64,000 bases of DNA from Chloroflexota bacterium (GCA_021325635.1 JAJPGV010000016.1:1-64000), one strand, 5' to 3'; shown: positions 24,764-33,902, numbered from the stretch's first letter. Notes: generated by a model not told the origin, from the letters alone. Numbers and translations are program-made.

Positions 24764-25819
24764 GTGAGCTCGGTACAGGATCCCAACGAGGCCGTCGGCC
24801 TTGGCAACGTTACCTTCGCGCGCGAGGAGCTGGAGCGCCGGCGCAAGTCGCCGGTGCTGGTCTCGGGTGACATGGTGCGAGAGCGGATCGAAAAGCAGCA
24901 GGGCAAGGGCATCGTCCATCTGATCGATCCCAAGCTGGGCTTCAACCACCGCGCTATCCGGCTGTGGATCAACTATCCTGGCTCGGGCGAGGAAGCCTGG
25001 GAAGGCTGGAACCTGCTGGGCCACCGCCATCTCATCGACGCCGTGATCTACATCGTGCAGGGCCACGGCTACAGCATCATCGACGGCAACCGCTACGACT
25101 GGGGCCCTGGCGATTTCATGTGCGTGCCGACGTTCGCCTGGCACCGCCACGTCAACACCGAGGACGTGCCGGTGATCTACATCGCCAGTACCTCGACTCC
25201 CTACTCCATGTCGCTCGGCGTCTCCATACATGAAGACGAGCGCTATCCCGAGTACTGCGTCTTCGCCCAGAAGGGCGAGGACGCCCAGAAGACGTTGATC
25301 CCCGGCGGAACCGAGGCCCCTACCGTACCCGGCAGCCAATCGGTGGCTGCCTTCCGAGGCGACCTCAGCCTGGAAGGCCGGCTGTACGAGGAGCAGGTCG
25401 TATACGCCGTGGACGAGGAGCGCCGCCGGCGTCTGGGACGCGTCTTGGTCAAGGGCTCGGACGTGAAGTTCGGCCAAACGCGCATGGGCAAGATGGCCTA
25501 CATCGTGGACCAGCGCCTGGGCTTCAATGTAAGAGTTATGTCCACTGTACTAGCCGAGATCGAGCCGGGTCATCATTCGGGAGCGCACCGCCATCTGTAC
25601 GAAGAGGTGAACTACATTCTCTCGGGAGAGGGCTACAGCGTCATCGACGACCGGACCTATCACTGGAAGGCGGGCGATGCGCTCTCGATTCCGGTGTTCG
25701 CCTGGCACCAGTACTTCAACACCGGCAAAGAGCGCGTGCGCATCCTGTCGCACAGCAGCCGTGCCGCGATGGAAAACGTCGGTCTGCAGGTGACACAGCA
25801 GGGCGAAGAGGCCGACTAA
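24764..25819 (+). CDS. Double-cupin protein, ring-cleavage-dioxygenase-like (bicupin 1)
   Basis: The protein has two cupin barrels. The first has HRHLIDAVIYIVQGHGYSII with DWGPGDFMCVPTFAWHRH. The second has GAHRHLYEEVNYILSGEGYS with WKAGDALSIPVFAWHQY. Both His/Glu/His sets look able to bind metal. This layout is that of gentisate 1,2-dioxygenase-like and related ring-cleaving bicupins. The frame starts at TTG 24683, but GTG 24764 has GGGAGG 10 nt upstream and is preferred (351 residues). It is divergent from the HIBADH-like gene. Two more bicupins occur at 38969 and 43306, so substrates probably differ. Confidence 0.72.
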   Translation: MSSVQDPNEAVGLGNVTFAREELERRRKSPVLVSGDMVRERIEKQQGKGIVHLIDPKLGFNHRAIRLWINYPGSGEEAWEGWNLLGHRHLIDAVIYIVQGHGYSIIDGNRYDWGPGDFMCVPTFAWHRHVNTEDVPVIYIASTSTPYSMSLGVSIHEDERYPEYCVFAQKGEDAQKTLIPGGTEAPTVPGSQSVAAFRGDLSLEGRLYEEQVVYAVDEERRRRLGRVLVKGSDVKFGQTRMGKMAYIVDQRLGFNVRVMSTVLAEIEPGHHSGAHRHLYEEVNYILSGEGYSVIDDRTYHWKAGDALSIPVFAWHQYFNTGKERVRILSHSSRAAMENVGLQVTQQGEEAD

Positions 25820-25910
25820 GCCGAACGGGGCCACGAACCGAGACGTGCAGCGCTGGGCCTTCCCCGCTGGCGCTTGCCTGCTGCATCCGATTCAGGGCAA
25901 ACGGGTACGG

Positions 25911-25929
25911 GCGGGCCGCACCGGCCCGC
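25911..25929. terminator. Strong GC hairpin between convergent genes
   Basis: GCGGGCCG (25911-25918), loop CAC, CGGCCCGC (25922-25929): a perfect 8-bp stem with a 3-nt loop, placed between the bicupin and the solute-binding-protein gene that meet here. No U-run follows on either strand. Confidence 0.55.
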
Positions 25930-25940
25930 GCTACCGTCTC

Positions 25941-27083
25941 CTAGCCCTTCTGACGGAGGATGTTGACGAATTCCTCGCGCAGGCCATTCAGCTCGGGATG
26001 CTGACGGTCAAACTCGACGTCGACGCGAAGGAAGTTGACTGACTTGGAAAGGAGGGCGTTCACCTCCGGCGCGGCCTGCGACCCAGGCAGCTCGTGCAGG
26101 TCGGTGAAGTGCGTGGCGAACACCAGCCGCTGGCCTTCCTCGCTCAGCGCCAGGTTGATGAACAGCTTGCTCAGGTTCGGATGGGCCGCGGTCTTGGGAA
26201 CGCCCAGGTGCAGGAACGCCAGGGTGGCCGCATCCTCCGGGATGGCGTGGCCCAGCGGCGCCCCACCGGCCACGGCCTTGCGCACCTGGTGCCCGCCGCC
26301 ATCGAGCGCCAGCATGGCGTACTGGCCGTTGACGATCGGCGCGTTCTCACTAGCTCGCACCAGGCCACCCAGGTTTTGCGACAGCTTGCTCAAGTAGCTC
26401 TTCATCTTGTCGCCGCCCCATTCCGGCCGCATGGCAACGCGATCGAAAATTGCCGCATCGGTGGTGGATGCGATCTTGCCCTTCCACTTAGGGTCGAGGA
26501 GATCCTCGAGCTTACGCGGAACCTGATCCGCCGGCACGAGGTTGGTGTTGTAGGTGATCCCTGAGACGATCGTGGCAAACTCCACACCCTGGTTGCGGGG
26601 CGTGACGATGCTCTTCGTGATGCGCGACGACAGCTGCGTGTAGTCGTACTCTTCGAGAATCCCGCGGTCCAGGAGGCTGCCAAAGTGCTGCTCGGTGCCG
26701 GTAAACACGTCCGAGGAAGCCGGGTGGCCGGCCGTGACCTCCTGAGTGATCTTGCCAGCCATGTCGGTCATCGACGGACCCGGGGTGAAGTTGAACTTGA
26801 CGGTGGTCCCATAGAAGGAGTTGAACAGGGTTTCGAACTGCTTGGCACCCGTGGCTCCACCGAGGGAGGTCTCGCTCCACGACAGGTTGAGCTCAGTCTC
26901 GCCGCGCTGCTTGGCAGCGTCCAGCAAGTCACGCACAACCGGCGAGAAACTGCGGGCGGCAGCGCTGGAGGCGCCGGACTGGGCGGGCGTCGTGGTGGCC
27001 GTAGCTGATCCGCAGGCGCTGAGCAGCGCCAGCGCGATGACGGCAGCCGGCGCGATGACGGCAGCCGGTTGAAAAAGGCGCAT
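25941..27083 (-). CDS. Solute-binding lipoprotein, TPGPS paralogue (SBP 2)
   Basis: From ATG 27083 (GAGGGGACTG before it) the protein is 380 residues: lipobox LLSAC (Cys24), a Ser/Ala linker, then an extracellular solute-binding domain of the Fe3+ type. It belongs to a set of four close relatives in this window that share LSWSETSLGG-like, NFTPGPSMTDMAGK and EEYDYTQLS motifs (others at 27134, 48534, 63152). The signal peptide contains an 18-bp tandem duplication. It is the last gene of the long minus-strand operon, 50 nt after SBP 3. The ligand is unknown; by context, an aromatic acid or a metal chelate. Confidence 0.85.
   Translation of the reverse strand: MRLFQPAAVIAPAAVIALALLSACGSATATTTPAQSGASSAAARSFSPVVRDLLDAAKQRGETELNLSWSETSLGGATGAKQFETLFNSFYGTTVKFNFTPGPSMTDMAGKITQEVTAGHPASSDVFTGTEQHFGSLLDRGILEEYDYTQLSSRITKSIVTPRNQGVEFATIVSGITYNTNLVPADQVPRKLEDLLDPKWKGKIASTTDAAIFDRVAMRPEWGGDKMKSYLSKLSQNLGGLVRASENAPIVNGQYAMLALDGGGHQVRKAVAGGAPLGHAIPEDAATLAFLHLGVPKTAAHPNLSKLFINLALSEEGQRLVFATHFTDLHELPGSQAAPEVNALLSKSVNFLRVDVEFDRQHPELNGLREEFVNILRQKG
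27032..27067. repeat. Perfect 18-bp tandem duplication inside a signal-peptide coding region
   Basis: GCGCGATGACGGCAGCCG occurs twice in a row (27032-27049, 27050-27067). In frame it duplicates six residues (AAVIAP type) of the hydrophobic core of the SBP 2 lipoprotein signal. Confidence 0.85.
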
Positions 27084-27133
27084 CAGTCCCCTCGCTGCGT
27101 TGAGATGGGCGTAAGTATATGACCGCGTCAAGA

Positions 27134-28276
27134 TCACTTCTGCTTCAGGATCTGGCGCACGTCATCGATCAGCTTCGCCAGCTCGGGATGGGCCAGGTCG
27201 TACTGGACGTTCACTTCGGTGACGCTGCCGCCGCGGCTCTTCAAGGCCTGGAACTGCTCGCCCGTACGCGAACCTGGCAGCGCGTAATGGTCGGTCTTGT
27301 ACACGTCGTACAGAGCCTTTTGACCTTCGGCGCTGACCATCATGTTGACGAACAGCTTGGCCAGGTTGGGATGCGCCGACGTGCGCGGCACTCCCAGGTA
27401 GACGAAGCGCACCGAAGCGGCGTCGTCGGGGACGGTGTATTCCAACGGCTGGCCGGGCGCGCGGTCCTCGACGGCGTGCGTGTTGCCCAGGACCATCAAG
27501 TCGAACTCGCCGGTGGAGATGCGTGACTCCTCGCCGGCTCGGATGAGTCCACCGATGTTGGGCGAGAGCCGCGCCACGAACTCCTTCATCCGGTCAGCCC
27601 CCCACTCCGGCCGCGCGGCGACGACGTCGAAGTAAGCGCCGTCCACGTCGGTAGCGATCTTGCCCTTCCAGCGCGGATTGAGCACGTCCTCGAGCCTCTT
27701 GGGGATGTTCTGCTGACTTACCGCGTTGGGGTTGTAGAGGACCCCGGGCATAGTGCTGTAGATCTCGACCGCGATGTTGCCCGTCGCGACCATGGAGCCG
27801 CTGATGCGCGGCGACAGCTTGGTGTAGTCGTACTCCTCCATGGCGTTGCGGTTCAACAGCGAAGCGTAGATACCGTCCGAGCCGATCAACACGTCGGTCG
27901 AGGCCTTCTGGCCCGCCTGCGCCTCTTCGACGATCTTGCCCGCCATGTTGGGGAACGACGGGCCGGGGGTGAAGTTGATCTTGACGCTTGTGCCATACAT
28001 GGCGTTGAAGACGCTCTGGTATCTGGCAACACCCTCAGGACCGCCCATCGAGTTGGAGCTCCAAGAGAGCCCCAGCTCGGTCTCGCCCTTCTCTTTGGCA
28101 GCGGCGATCAGCCGCTGCGCTTCGGGCGAAAGCGCGGCCGCTGGCGAAGCCGCCAACCCGGACGAGCTGCCGTCTGCCTTGCTGGACGCCCCGGCGGACC
28201 CACCGCTCCCCGTGGGAGCGGACTGGCAGGCCGACAGCAGCACGAAGGACCCCATCACCGCCAGCAGACGTTTCAT
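27134..28276 (-). CDS. Solute-binding lipoprotein, TPGPS paralogue (SBP 3)
   Basis: From ATG 28276, preceded by AAGGAGGATCGCT, the protein is 380 residues with lipobox LLSAC (Cys17). Shared family motifs are GLSWSSNSMGGPEG, NFTPGPSFPNMAGK, STDVLIG and EEYDYTKLSPRI; the C-terminal half has YLGVPRTSAHPNLAKLFVNM. It is a near relative of SBP 2 (next gene), SBP 4 and SBP 6. Two adjacent copies suggest duplication with ligand divergence. It follows the Mo-hydroxylase small subunit by 57 nt, so it belongs to the long operon. No permease or ATPase of its own is adjacent. Confidence 0.86.
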   Translation of the reverse strand: MKRLLAVMGSFVLLSACQSAPTGSGGSAGASSKADGSSSGLAASPAAALSPEAQRLIAAAKEKGETELGLSWSSNSMGGPEGVARYQSVFNAMYGTSVKINFTPGPSFPNMAGKIVEEAQAGQKASTDVLIGSDGIYASLLNRNAMEEYDYTKLSPRISGSMVATGNIAVEIYSTMPGVLYNPNAVSQQNIPKRLEDVLNPRWKGKIATDVDGAYFDVVAARPEWGADRMKEFVARLSPNIGGLIRAGEESRISTGEFDLMVLGNTHAVEDRAPGQPLEYTVPDDAASVRFVYLGVPRTSAHPNLAKLFVNMMVSAEGQKALYDVYKTDHYALPGSRTGEQFQALKSRGGSVTEVNVQYDLAHPELAKLIDDVRQILKQK

Positions 28277-28333
28277 AGCGATCCTCCTTCGGCTCGGATG
28301 TTTCAGCACTCCCAAGTCAACGCGCGTGACGGA

Positions 28334-28822
28334 TCAGCTCGCGGACTGCGCTCGGGCAACCTCCAGGATCGACTCGGCGATGGACGGATAGCAGCCGCAG
28401 CGGCAGAGGTTGCCCGACAGCCACTCGCCGACCTCCTCATACGTCGGCGAGGGATTGGCCGCCAGCAGCGCTTTGGCCGCCAGAATCTGCCCCGGCGTGC
28501 AATAGCCGCACTGCGAAGCCACGTTGCGCATGAAGGCTTCCTGGAGAGGATCCAGCCGGCCCTCGCACGTCAACCCCTCGATAGTCGTGACCTGCTTGCC
28601 ATGGACTTCGAAGGCCAGGAAGCTGCAGGAGCTCATGGGCTGGCCGTCGACCAGCACCGTGCAGGCGCCGCAGACTTCGGACTCACACGAGCGCTTCGCG
28701 CCCGTGAGGCCGAGCCGGGCGCGCAGGAAGTCCAGGAGCACCTCCTCTACCGGCACTTCACCATGCCAGCGTTCGCCGTTTACGGTGCAGTCCAAGGTGA
28801 CGATTGCGCGTGGCTCAGCCAT
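28334..28822 (-). CDS. Molybdenum hydroxylase, [2Fe-2S] small subunit (set A)
   Basis: From ATG 28822 the protein is 162 residues, the normal length. The plant-type cluster is CESEVCGACTVLVDG ... C, and the second cluster is CGYCTPGQI ... GNLCRCGCYPSI. The last motif has CRCGCYP where CRCTGYP is usual. It passes electrons from the Mo centre to FAD in xanthine-dehydrogenase-family hydroxylases. The start overlaps the FAD-subunit gene by 8 nt, so the two are coupled. The large subunit lies two genes upstream, separated by an FAH-family gene. Confidence 0.9.
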   Translation of the reverse strand: MAEPRAIVTLDCTVNGERWHGEVPVEEVLLDFLRARLGLTGAKRSCESEVCGACTVLVDGQPMSSCSFLAFEVHGKQVTTIEGLTCEGRLDPLQEAFMRNVASQCGYCTPGQILAAKALLAANPSPTYEEVGEWLSGNLCRCGCYPSIAESILEVARAQSAS

Positions 28823-29690
28823 GGCCGTTCGCTCCTTCTGTCCCGGCAGCCTGGCCGATGGCCCTGGCCAGCAGCACGCCGGCGATATAGGACTTGTATT
28901 CGGCCGAGCCAAGCAAGTCGTCTACCGGATCGAGCTGCCGGCTAAGGTAGGCGCGGGCGTCCATCACTCGCCGGCCGGCTTCGGCCGGCGTGAGGCCCGC
29001 AAGCTCGGACTCCAGCTGCGGCAGCCGCATGGCGGTTGGGCCCACACAACCCACCGCTAACCGAGCGCCGGCGATCGCGCCGGCGCGCAGGTCGATGGCA
29101 ACGGCGGCGTTGGCCGTGGGACGGTAGAAGCGCTCGGTGCGAGCAAAGGCGGCGGTCCAACCGGAGGGCAGACGGGGAACTTCGATCTCCACAAGCAGCT
29201 CAGCCGGCTGCAGGGCCGTCTCGTATGTCCCCCGCAGGAACTCGGATAGAGGAAGCCAACTGGAACCACCGCTTCCCTCTATCGTGACACTGGCTTCGTA
29301 GACCAGCAGCGCCGTAGGTGGGTCGGCATGGGGGTCGGCAAAGCACAGGTTGCCCCCCAGCGTGCCTTGCGATCGGACGCGGATGTTGCCCACATGCGAT
29401 TCAGCCGCCGCCAGCAGCGGCCAGCCCTTACGCACGGCGGCGTCCAGCTCTAACGCGCGATGGGTAACGATAGAGCCCACCCGCAGGGCGTCCTCCCCGG
29501 CTACCAGACCGCCAAGGCCGGAGATAGTCTTCACGTTCACCAGGTAGGTGGCATCGACCAGGCCGTAGCGCATCAGCAGGATGAGCTCGGCGCCGCCGGC
29601 GTACACCCGCGCCTCGTCGCCATAGCGCTCCAGCAGGCCAGCCGCCTCCTGCACAGTGGTGGGCTCGAGCAGCTCGAACGAGCTCAGCAC
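28815..29690 (-). CDS. Molybdenum hydroxylase, FAD-binding medium subunit (set A)
   Basis: The 291-residue protein shows the CoxM-like FAD domain: YAGGAELILLMRYG near residue 30, ESHVGNIRVRSQGTLGGNLCFADPHADPPTALL near 92-124, where two FAD-pyrophosphate loops lie, and a C-terminal helical domain. It moves electrons from the iron-sulfur subunit to NAD+ or another acceptor. It follows the FAH gene by 25 nt and overlaps the small-subunit gene. The order large - FAH - medium - small is unusual, since the three subunits normally sit together. Confidence 0.9.
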   Translation of the reverse strand: MLSSFELLEPTTVQEAAGLLERYGDEARVYAGGAELILLMRYGLVDATYLVNVKTISGLGGLVAGEDALRVGSIVTHRALELDAAVRKGWPLLAAAESHVGNIRVRSQGTLGGNLCFADPHADPPTALLVYEASVTIEGSGGSSWLPLSEFLRGTYETALQPAELLVEIEVPRLPSGWTAAFARTERFYRPTANAAVAIDLRAGAIAGARLAVGCVGPTAMRLPQLESELAGLTPAEAGRRVMDARAYLSRQLDPVDDLLGSAEYKSYIAGVLLARAIGQAAGTEGANGHG

Positions 29691-29715
29691 GCTGTTTCGA
29701 CCACCGGATTGGGGC

Positions 29716-30645
29716 CTACTGCGCCCGCCGGATCGGGGTTTCCAGCCGGCAGATCCCCTCTACCTCACTGACTACCAGGTCGCCGTCCTTCAGGAAGATG
29801 CCGCGCGGCCGGCCCACGCCGGCCGGCGTGCCGGTCGAGATGCAGTCGCCCGGCTCCAGCAGGAACAGCTCGCTGAGGTACTCGATCAGCTCATTGATGG
29901 TGAACAGGAAGTTGCGTGTATTGCCGTTCTGCATCAGCTCTCCGTTCACGCTGCAGCGGACGGCGAGCTGGTTGGGATCCGGCACGAGCTCGCGTGGCGT
30001 GATGCTGGGACCCATGGGAGCGAAGCCCTGCCAGCATTTGCCGAGCATCCAATCGAAGGCGAACGGTCCTCGACCACCCCAATCGGTGCGATGCTGGAGA
30101 TCGCGCGACGAGATGTCGTTGAGCACGGTGTAGCCGGCCACGTAGTCCATGGCCTCCGACTGCCTGACGTTGCGGGCGGGACGCCCGATAACGGCCACCA
30201 ACTCCGCCTCCCAGTCGGCCTTCTGCACCCGCGGCGGCAGCGTCACCGGCTCGTGAGGGCTGATGATCGAGGTCGTCGGCGGCTTGAGGAACACATACGG
30301 TCGCATCGTCTCCTTGGGCGGCAGCTCGCCGCCCATCTCGGCCATGTGATCGGTGAAATTCGCGCCGGCCATGAGCAGCTTGCGCGGATAGCGGATCGGC
30401 GCGAGGAAGCTCGCGCCGGCCGCAGCTTGGGATGGCGCTCCTCGCTCCGCGATCTGGCGCAGAAGCGGCAGCCAGGCATCCCAGCGATCCAGCATGGCCA
30501 GCACGTCCAGCCGGCCATCGACCTCCGGCGGCGTCAGTCCATGCGCTCCTACCGCTTCTTGAACGTCGATCATGCGGTCTTCGATGAGCAGGACGGGTCG
30601 CGGGACGCCGTCACGCTCCACCGCCGCCAAACGAAACGTGGTCAC
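29716..30645 (-). CDS. Fumarylacetoacetate-hydrolase-family protein
   Basis: The 309-residue protein has the FAH catalytic C-terminal fold: ADWEAELVAVIGRPARN (metal-binding Glu pair), then GYTVLNDISSRDLQ, and the late ISTGTPAGVG. Family members hydrolyse or decarboxylate 2-oxo-acids formed after ring cleavage (fumarylpyruvate, acylpyruvates, oxopent-4-enedioate). Beside a ring-cleaving bicupin in the same operon, a fumarylpyruvate-type hydrolase role after gentisate-like cleavage is reasonable. GTG 30645 is the start. It interrupts the Mo-hydroxylase genes. A possible promoter (TTGGAG ... AATAAT) lies in the 96-bp gap upstream at about 30700-30725. Confidence 0.87.
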   Translation of the reverse strand: MTTFRLAAVERDGVPRPVLLIEDRMIDVQEAVGAHGLTPPEVDGRLDVLAMLDRWDAWLPLLRQIAERGAPSQAAAGASFLAPIRYPRKLLMAGANFTDHMAEMGGELPPKETMRPYVFLKPPTTSIISPHEPVTLPPRVQKADWEAELVAVIGRPARNVRQSEAMDYVAGYTVLNDISSRDLQHRTDWGGRGPFAFDWMLGKCWQGFAPMGPSITPRELVPDPNQLAVRCSVNGELMQNGNTRNFLFTINELIEYLSELFLLEPGDCISTGTPAGVGRPRGIFLKDGDLVVSEVEGICRLETPIRRAQ

Positions 30646-30741
30646 CTCTAGCTATCCCTCACTCGGACACAGTCCGCACCGGCCGGGGGTGCGGCGCGGC
30701 CATTATTGCACAGCAAAATGCCCCTCCAACCAGGGTGCGGA

Positions 30742-33159
30742 TCAGCCCGCCGAACGGGCGCCGGCCTGGTGGATGGCCGTCAGCACGGTCTCAGGCGAGA
30801 GGTGCGAATCCATGATTCGTCCGCCGAGGTGGGCGATGGCATCCTCGACCGCGTTGGCGATGCAGGCCGGCGGCGTGATGGCGCCCCCTTCGCCCATGCC
30901 CTTGGCGCCCAGCGGCGTGAAGGGCGTGGGGCATTCGATGTGGGCGATGCTCAGCGGGGGGATATCGGTGAAGCGCATCGGCAGGTAGTCCATGAACGTT
31001 CCTGTCATGAGCTGGCCGTCTTCGTTGTAGATGATGTCCTCCGTCAGGGCCCAGCCCAGGCCATGGATGACGCCACCCATGGTGATGCCGCGGACGATCA
31101 TGGGATTCATCAGCCGGCCGGCATCCTCCGTGGCCACGTACTTCAGGACGGTCACCTTGCCGGTCTCGGGATCTACTTCGACCATGGCGCCATGGCACAT
31201 GACGGCGTAGGTGTTGCCTCCAGGGCTGGGATCCGGCCAGGTCCAGCGAAAGGTCGCGCCCACAGGAACGTCCTGTCCCATGTTCAGCACGTCCGGAACG
31301 GTGTGCAGCGTGGCTGCCAGCTGCTTCAACGATATGGAGCGTTCGGGAACGCCGACCACGCAGGCATTGCCGTCCCGGAACTCGACGTCTTCCGGCGCCG
31401 CCTCGAGCAGGTGAGCCGCCGATTCGGCCAGCTGGTCGGCCAGCTTCTTGGCAGCGCCGTAGGCAGCCATTGCGCCGGTCGAGGCGAAACGCGAACCGTA
31501 CGTGCCGCCGACGGCCGAGTACGGCATGTGCCCGCTATCCAGGGTTACGACGACCCGGACGCTGTTCGGGTCGACGCCGAAGCGGTCGGCCACGATTTGG
31601 GCAATCGTCGTCTCGTGCCCCTGGCCTTGAGCCAGTGTGGGTGCCTGCACGATCAGCCGTCCGTCGGGCCCCACCTGCACCGTTGCCACGTCGACCGCCG
31701 AACGCGCCTTCTGATTGGTGAGCCCGAAGGCTGCGGCCAGACCGGGCGATTTGGGCCCGCCGGCTTCAGTGGCAGCAGCGAAGCCAATACCGATAAGCCG
31801 CCCCTGCCGCCGAGCTTCCGCCTGCTGGCGCCGAGCCTCAGCATAGTCCAGCAGCTCGAGCGTCTTGTTCATGAGCCCGGGAGCATCGCCACTGTCGTAC
31901 AGCGCGCCTGAGGGCGTGGGATAGGGATACGCGTCGGCCGGAATGAAGTTCTTCATCCGCAGCTCGGCCGCATCCATGCCGATGGCCTGCGCCGCGCGAT
32001 CGACGATGCGCTCCAGCAGGAAGAAGTGCTGCACCCGCCCATAGCCGCGGTTCGACGCCACCGGGCATTTGTTGGTGAGGACGCCCTTGAACTCGATGTG
32101 GATGTTCTGCAAGCGGTAGCAGCCGACCACGCCGTTGCCCAGGATCATCTGCGCCCCGAAGGGCTCGTTGATGCAGGTGTAGGCGCCCTGGTCGTCGATG
32201 ATGCGCATCTTCACGCCCAGGATCTCGCCGCTGCGCTTGACCGCCATGTCCACATAGCCGATGCGAGGTGTGCCGTGATGGCTCGCTGCCAGGTGCTCCA
32301 GCCGGTCCTCGATCCACTTCACCGGCCGTCCGACCTTGCGCGAGAGCAGCGACAGCAGCACGGCCCGGTGGTGGACCCAGGCCTTGATGCCGAAGCTGCC
32401 GCCCACGTCCGGCACGATGAGCCGGATGTCGCCATGGTCCATCTTCAGAGCGCGGGCGGCGGCGGTGTACCGGCCAAGGTTGCCCAGGTTGGCCCACACC
32501 GTGGTCTGCTTTGTATGCGGATTGAACTGGCTGATCACGGCCAGGCCTTCCAACGGCACTGAGGTATGGCGATGCATCACCAGCCGCTCGCTCACCACGA
32601 CGTCGGCCTGGGCGAAGGCGGTCTCCACGTCACCGAAGTCGAGCACCTTGAACAGCGCTTCATTGCCGCCCTCGGCCTCGGGGTGCAGGATAGGCTGATC
32701 GGGATCGGTCGCCCGCTCCGGGTCGAAGATCACCGGCTGCGGCTCGTACTCGACCTCGATGGCCGCGGCGGCATCCTCCGCCAGATAGCGATCCTCGGCC
32801 GCGACGATGGCCACGATCTCACCGGCGAAGCGAGCGCGGTCGATGGCCATGTAGTACCAGTGCCCGCCTCGCGGATACGATGAGCCCTTCTCCGGCTCCA
32901 TCTGATCGACGATCTCGTCCCCTGTGAGCACGCCGTACACGCCAGGCATCTCCAGCGCGCGGCTGCAGTCGATGTGCTTGATCAACGCGTGCGCGTAGGG
33001 GCTGCGCACCATGGCGGCGTGCAGCATGCCCGGGAGCACGATGTCATCGACGTACTGGCCCGTGCCGGTGAGAAAGCGCATGTCCTCCGTGCGAAGCACG
33101 GACTTGCCCAGCCAGCCTCCGGCGGATCGGTCGGGTCGGGCGGTCGAGCCGGCAGCCAT
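30742..33159 (-). CDS. Molybdenum hydroxylase, molybdopterin-binding large subunit (set A)
   Basis: The 805-residue protein has the xanthine-dehydrogenase/CoxL fold: GLGKSVLRTED-like GWLGKSVLRTEDMRFLTG start, a molybdopterin-loop GGSFGIKAWVHH, and the catalytic Glu in KGMGEGGAI (near residue 755). In place of the CO-dehydrogenase loop (AYxCSFR or AYRGAGR) it has NRGYGRVQ, so it is not a form I or II CO dehydrogenase. It probably hydroxylates a carbon of a (hetero)aromatic ring. The start codon shares a base with the SDR stop (TGATG), so translation is coupled. Its FAD and iron-sulfur partners follow after the FAH gene. Confidence 0.9.
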   Translation of the reverse strand: MAAGSTARPDRSAGGWLGKSVLRTEDMRFLTGTGQYVDDIVLPGMLHAAMVRSPYAHALIKHIDCSRALEMPGVYGVLTGDEIVDQMEPEKGSSYPRGGHWYYMAIDRARFAGEIVAIVAAEDRYLAEDAAAAIEVEYEPQPVIFDPERATDPDQPILHPEAEGGNEALFKVLDFGDVETAFAQADVVVSERLVMHRHTSVPLEGLAVISQFNPHTKQTTVWANLGNLGRYTAAARALKMDHGDIRLIVPDVGGSFGIKAWVHHRAVLLSLLSRKVGRPVKWIEDRLEHLAASHHGTPRIGYVDMAVKRSGEILGVKMRIIDDQGAYTCINEPFGAQMILGNGVVGCYRLQNIHIEFKGVLTNKCPVASNRGYGRVQHFFLLERIVDRAAQAIGMDAAELRMKNFIPADAYPYPTPSGALYDSGDAPGLMNKTLELLDYAEARRQQAEARRQGRLIGIGFAAATEAGGPKSPGLAAAFGLTNQKARSAVDVATVQVGPDGRLIVQAPTLAQGQGHETTIAQIVADRFGVDPNSVRVVVTLDSGHMPYSAVGGTYGSRFASTGAMAAYGAAKKLADQLAESAAHLLEAAPEDVEFRDGNACVVGVPERSISLKQLAATLHTVPDVLNMGQDVPVGATFRWTWPDPSPGGNTYAVMCHGAMVEVDPETGKVTVLKYVATEDAGRLMNPMIVRGITMGGVIHGLGWALTEDIIYNEDGQLMTGTFMDYLPMRFTDIPPLSIAHIECPTPFTPLGAKGMGEGGAITPPACIANAVEDAIAHLGGRIMDSHLSPETVLTAIHQAGARSAG

Positions 33160-33902
33160 CAGTAGTGCGGCAGCGACCTGCCGGCGTCCAACGGCAGCAG
33201 CGCTCCAGTCAGATTGCGGGCGTGATCCGACGCCAGGAAGACGATCAAATCGGCGATGTCCTGGGAGGTGTGCAGCCTGCCCAACGGCGCCTCCTCCTCG
33301 AGCGTGCGTACCATCTCAGGCCTCCTTTGCAGGTCGGCCGTCAGCGTCGGGCCGACCAGGATAGCGTTCACTCGTATGCTCTGCGATGCGTGGTCCAGCG
33401 CCATGGCCCGGCTCAGCGCGTTCAACGCGCCCTTGCTCACCGAGCGCAGCGCGCGTCCCTTCACTCCCCAGCCGGCGATCGACGAAATGTTGACGATCGA
33501 GCCTCCACCGGCGCCGGCCAGTGCCGGGACGGCGTGCCGCGAGAGACAGATCACGCCTTTGACGTCCGCGGCAAGCTCTTCGTCGAAGTCCTCGTCGGAC
33601 AGCTCGGCGATGGTGCCGACGATGCGTCGCATAGCTCCGTAATTGACCAGGACGTCGAGCCGGCCGAAGCACTCCAGCGTCTCCCGCACGATCCCCTGGG
33701 CATCCTCGTCGCGGCTGGGGATGCCGCGCACGGCCAGCACCGGACCGGCGTCCGGAGGCGCAGCGCCTTCGAGCCGGAATGGTTCGCGCTCGGTGCAGGC
33801 GGCGACGCTCGCGCCCGCGGCGGTTAGGGCCGTCACGATGGCTCGGCCCGTCTCGGACTCAGCGCCGGTGACGATGCCGACCTTGCCATCGAGCCTCATC
33901 AT
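33159..33902 (-). CDS. Short-chain dehydrogenase/reductase-like protein lacking the catalytic Tyr
   Basis: The 247-residue protein has the SDR Rossmann fold: GKVGIVTGAESETGRAIV at the N-terminus, the VNYGAM (NxAG-type) strand, NISSIAG with the Ser, and a C-terminal DAGRSLP end. At the YxxxK site the sequence is ALRSVSKGAL: Lys is present but Tyr is replaced by Arg (codon CGC). Classical SDRs use Ser-Tyr-Lys, so a normal alcohol/ketone reaction is doubtful. It lies between a Rieske oxygenase (4 nt) and the Mo large subunit (1-nt overlap), the position of a cis-diol dehydrogenase in many aromatic operons. ATG 33902 or 33899 may be used. Confidence 0.8.
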   Translation of the reverse strand: MMRLDGKVGIVTGAESETGRAIVTALTAAGASVAACTEREPFRLEGAAPPDAGPVLAVRGIPSRDEDAQGIVRETLECFGRLDVLVNYGAMRRIVGTIAELSDEDFDEELAADVKGVICLSRHAVPALAGAGGGSIVNISSIAGWGVKGRALRSVSKGALNALSRAMALDHASQSIRVNAILVGPTLTADLQRRPEMVRTLEEEAPLGRLHTSQDIADLIVFLASDHARNLTGALLPLDAGRSLPHY

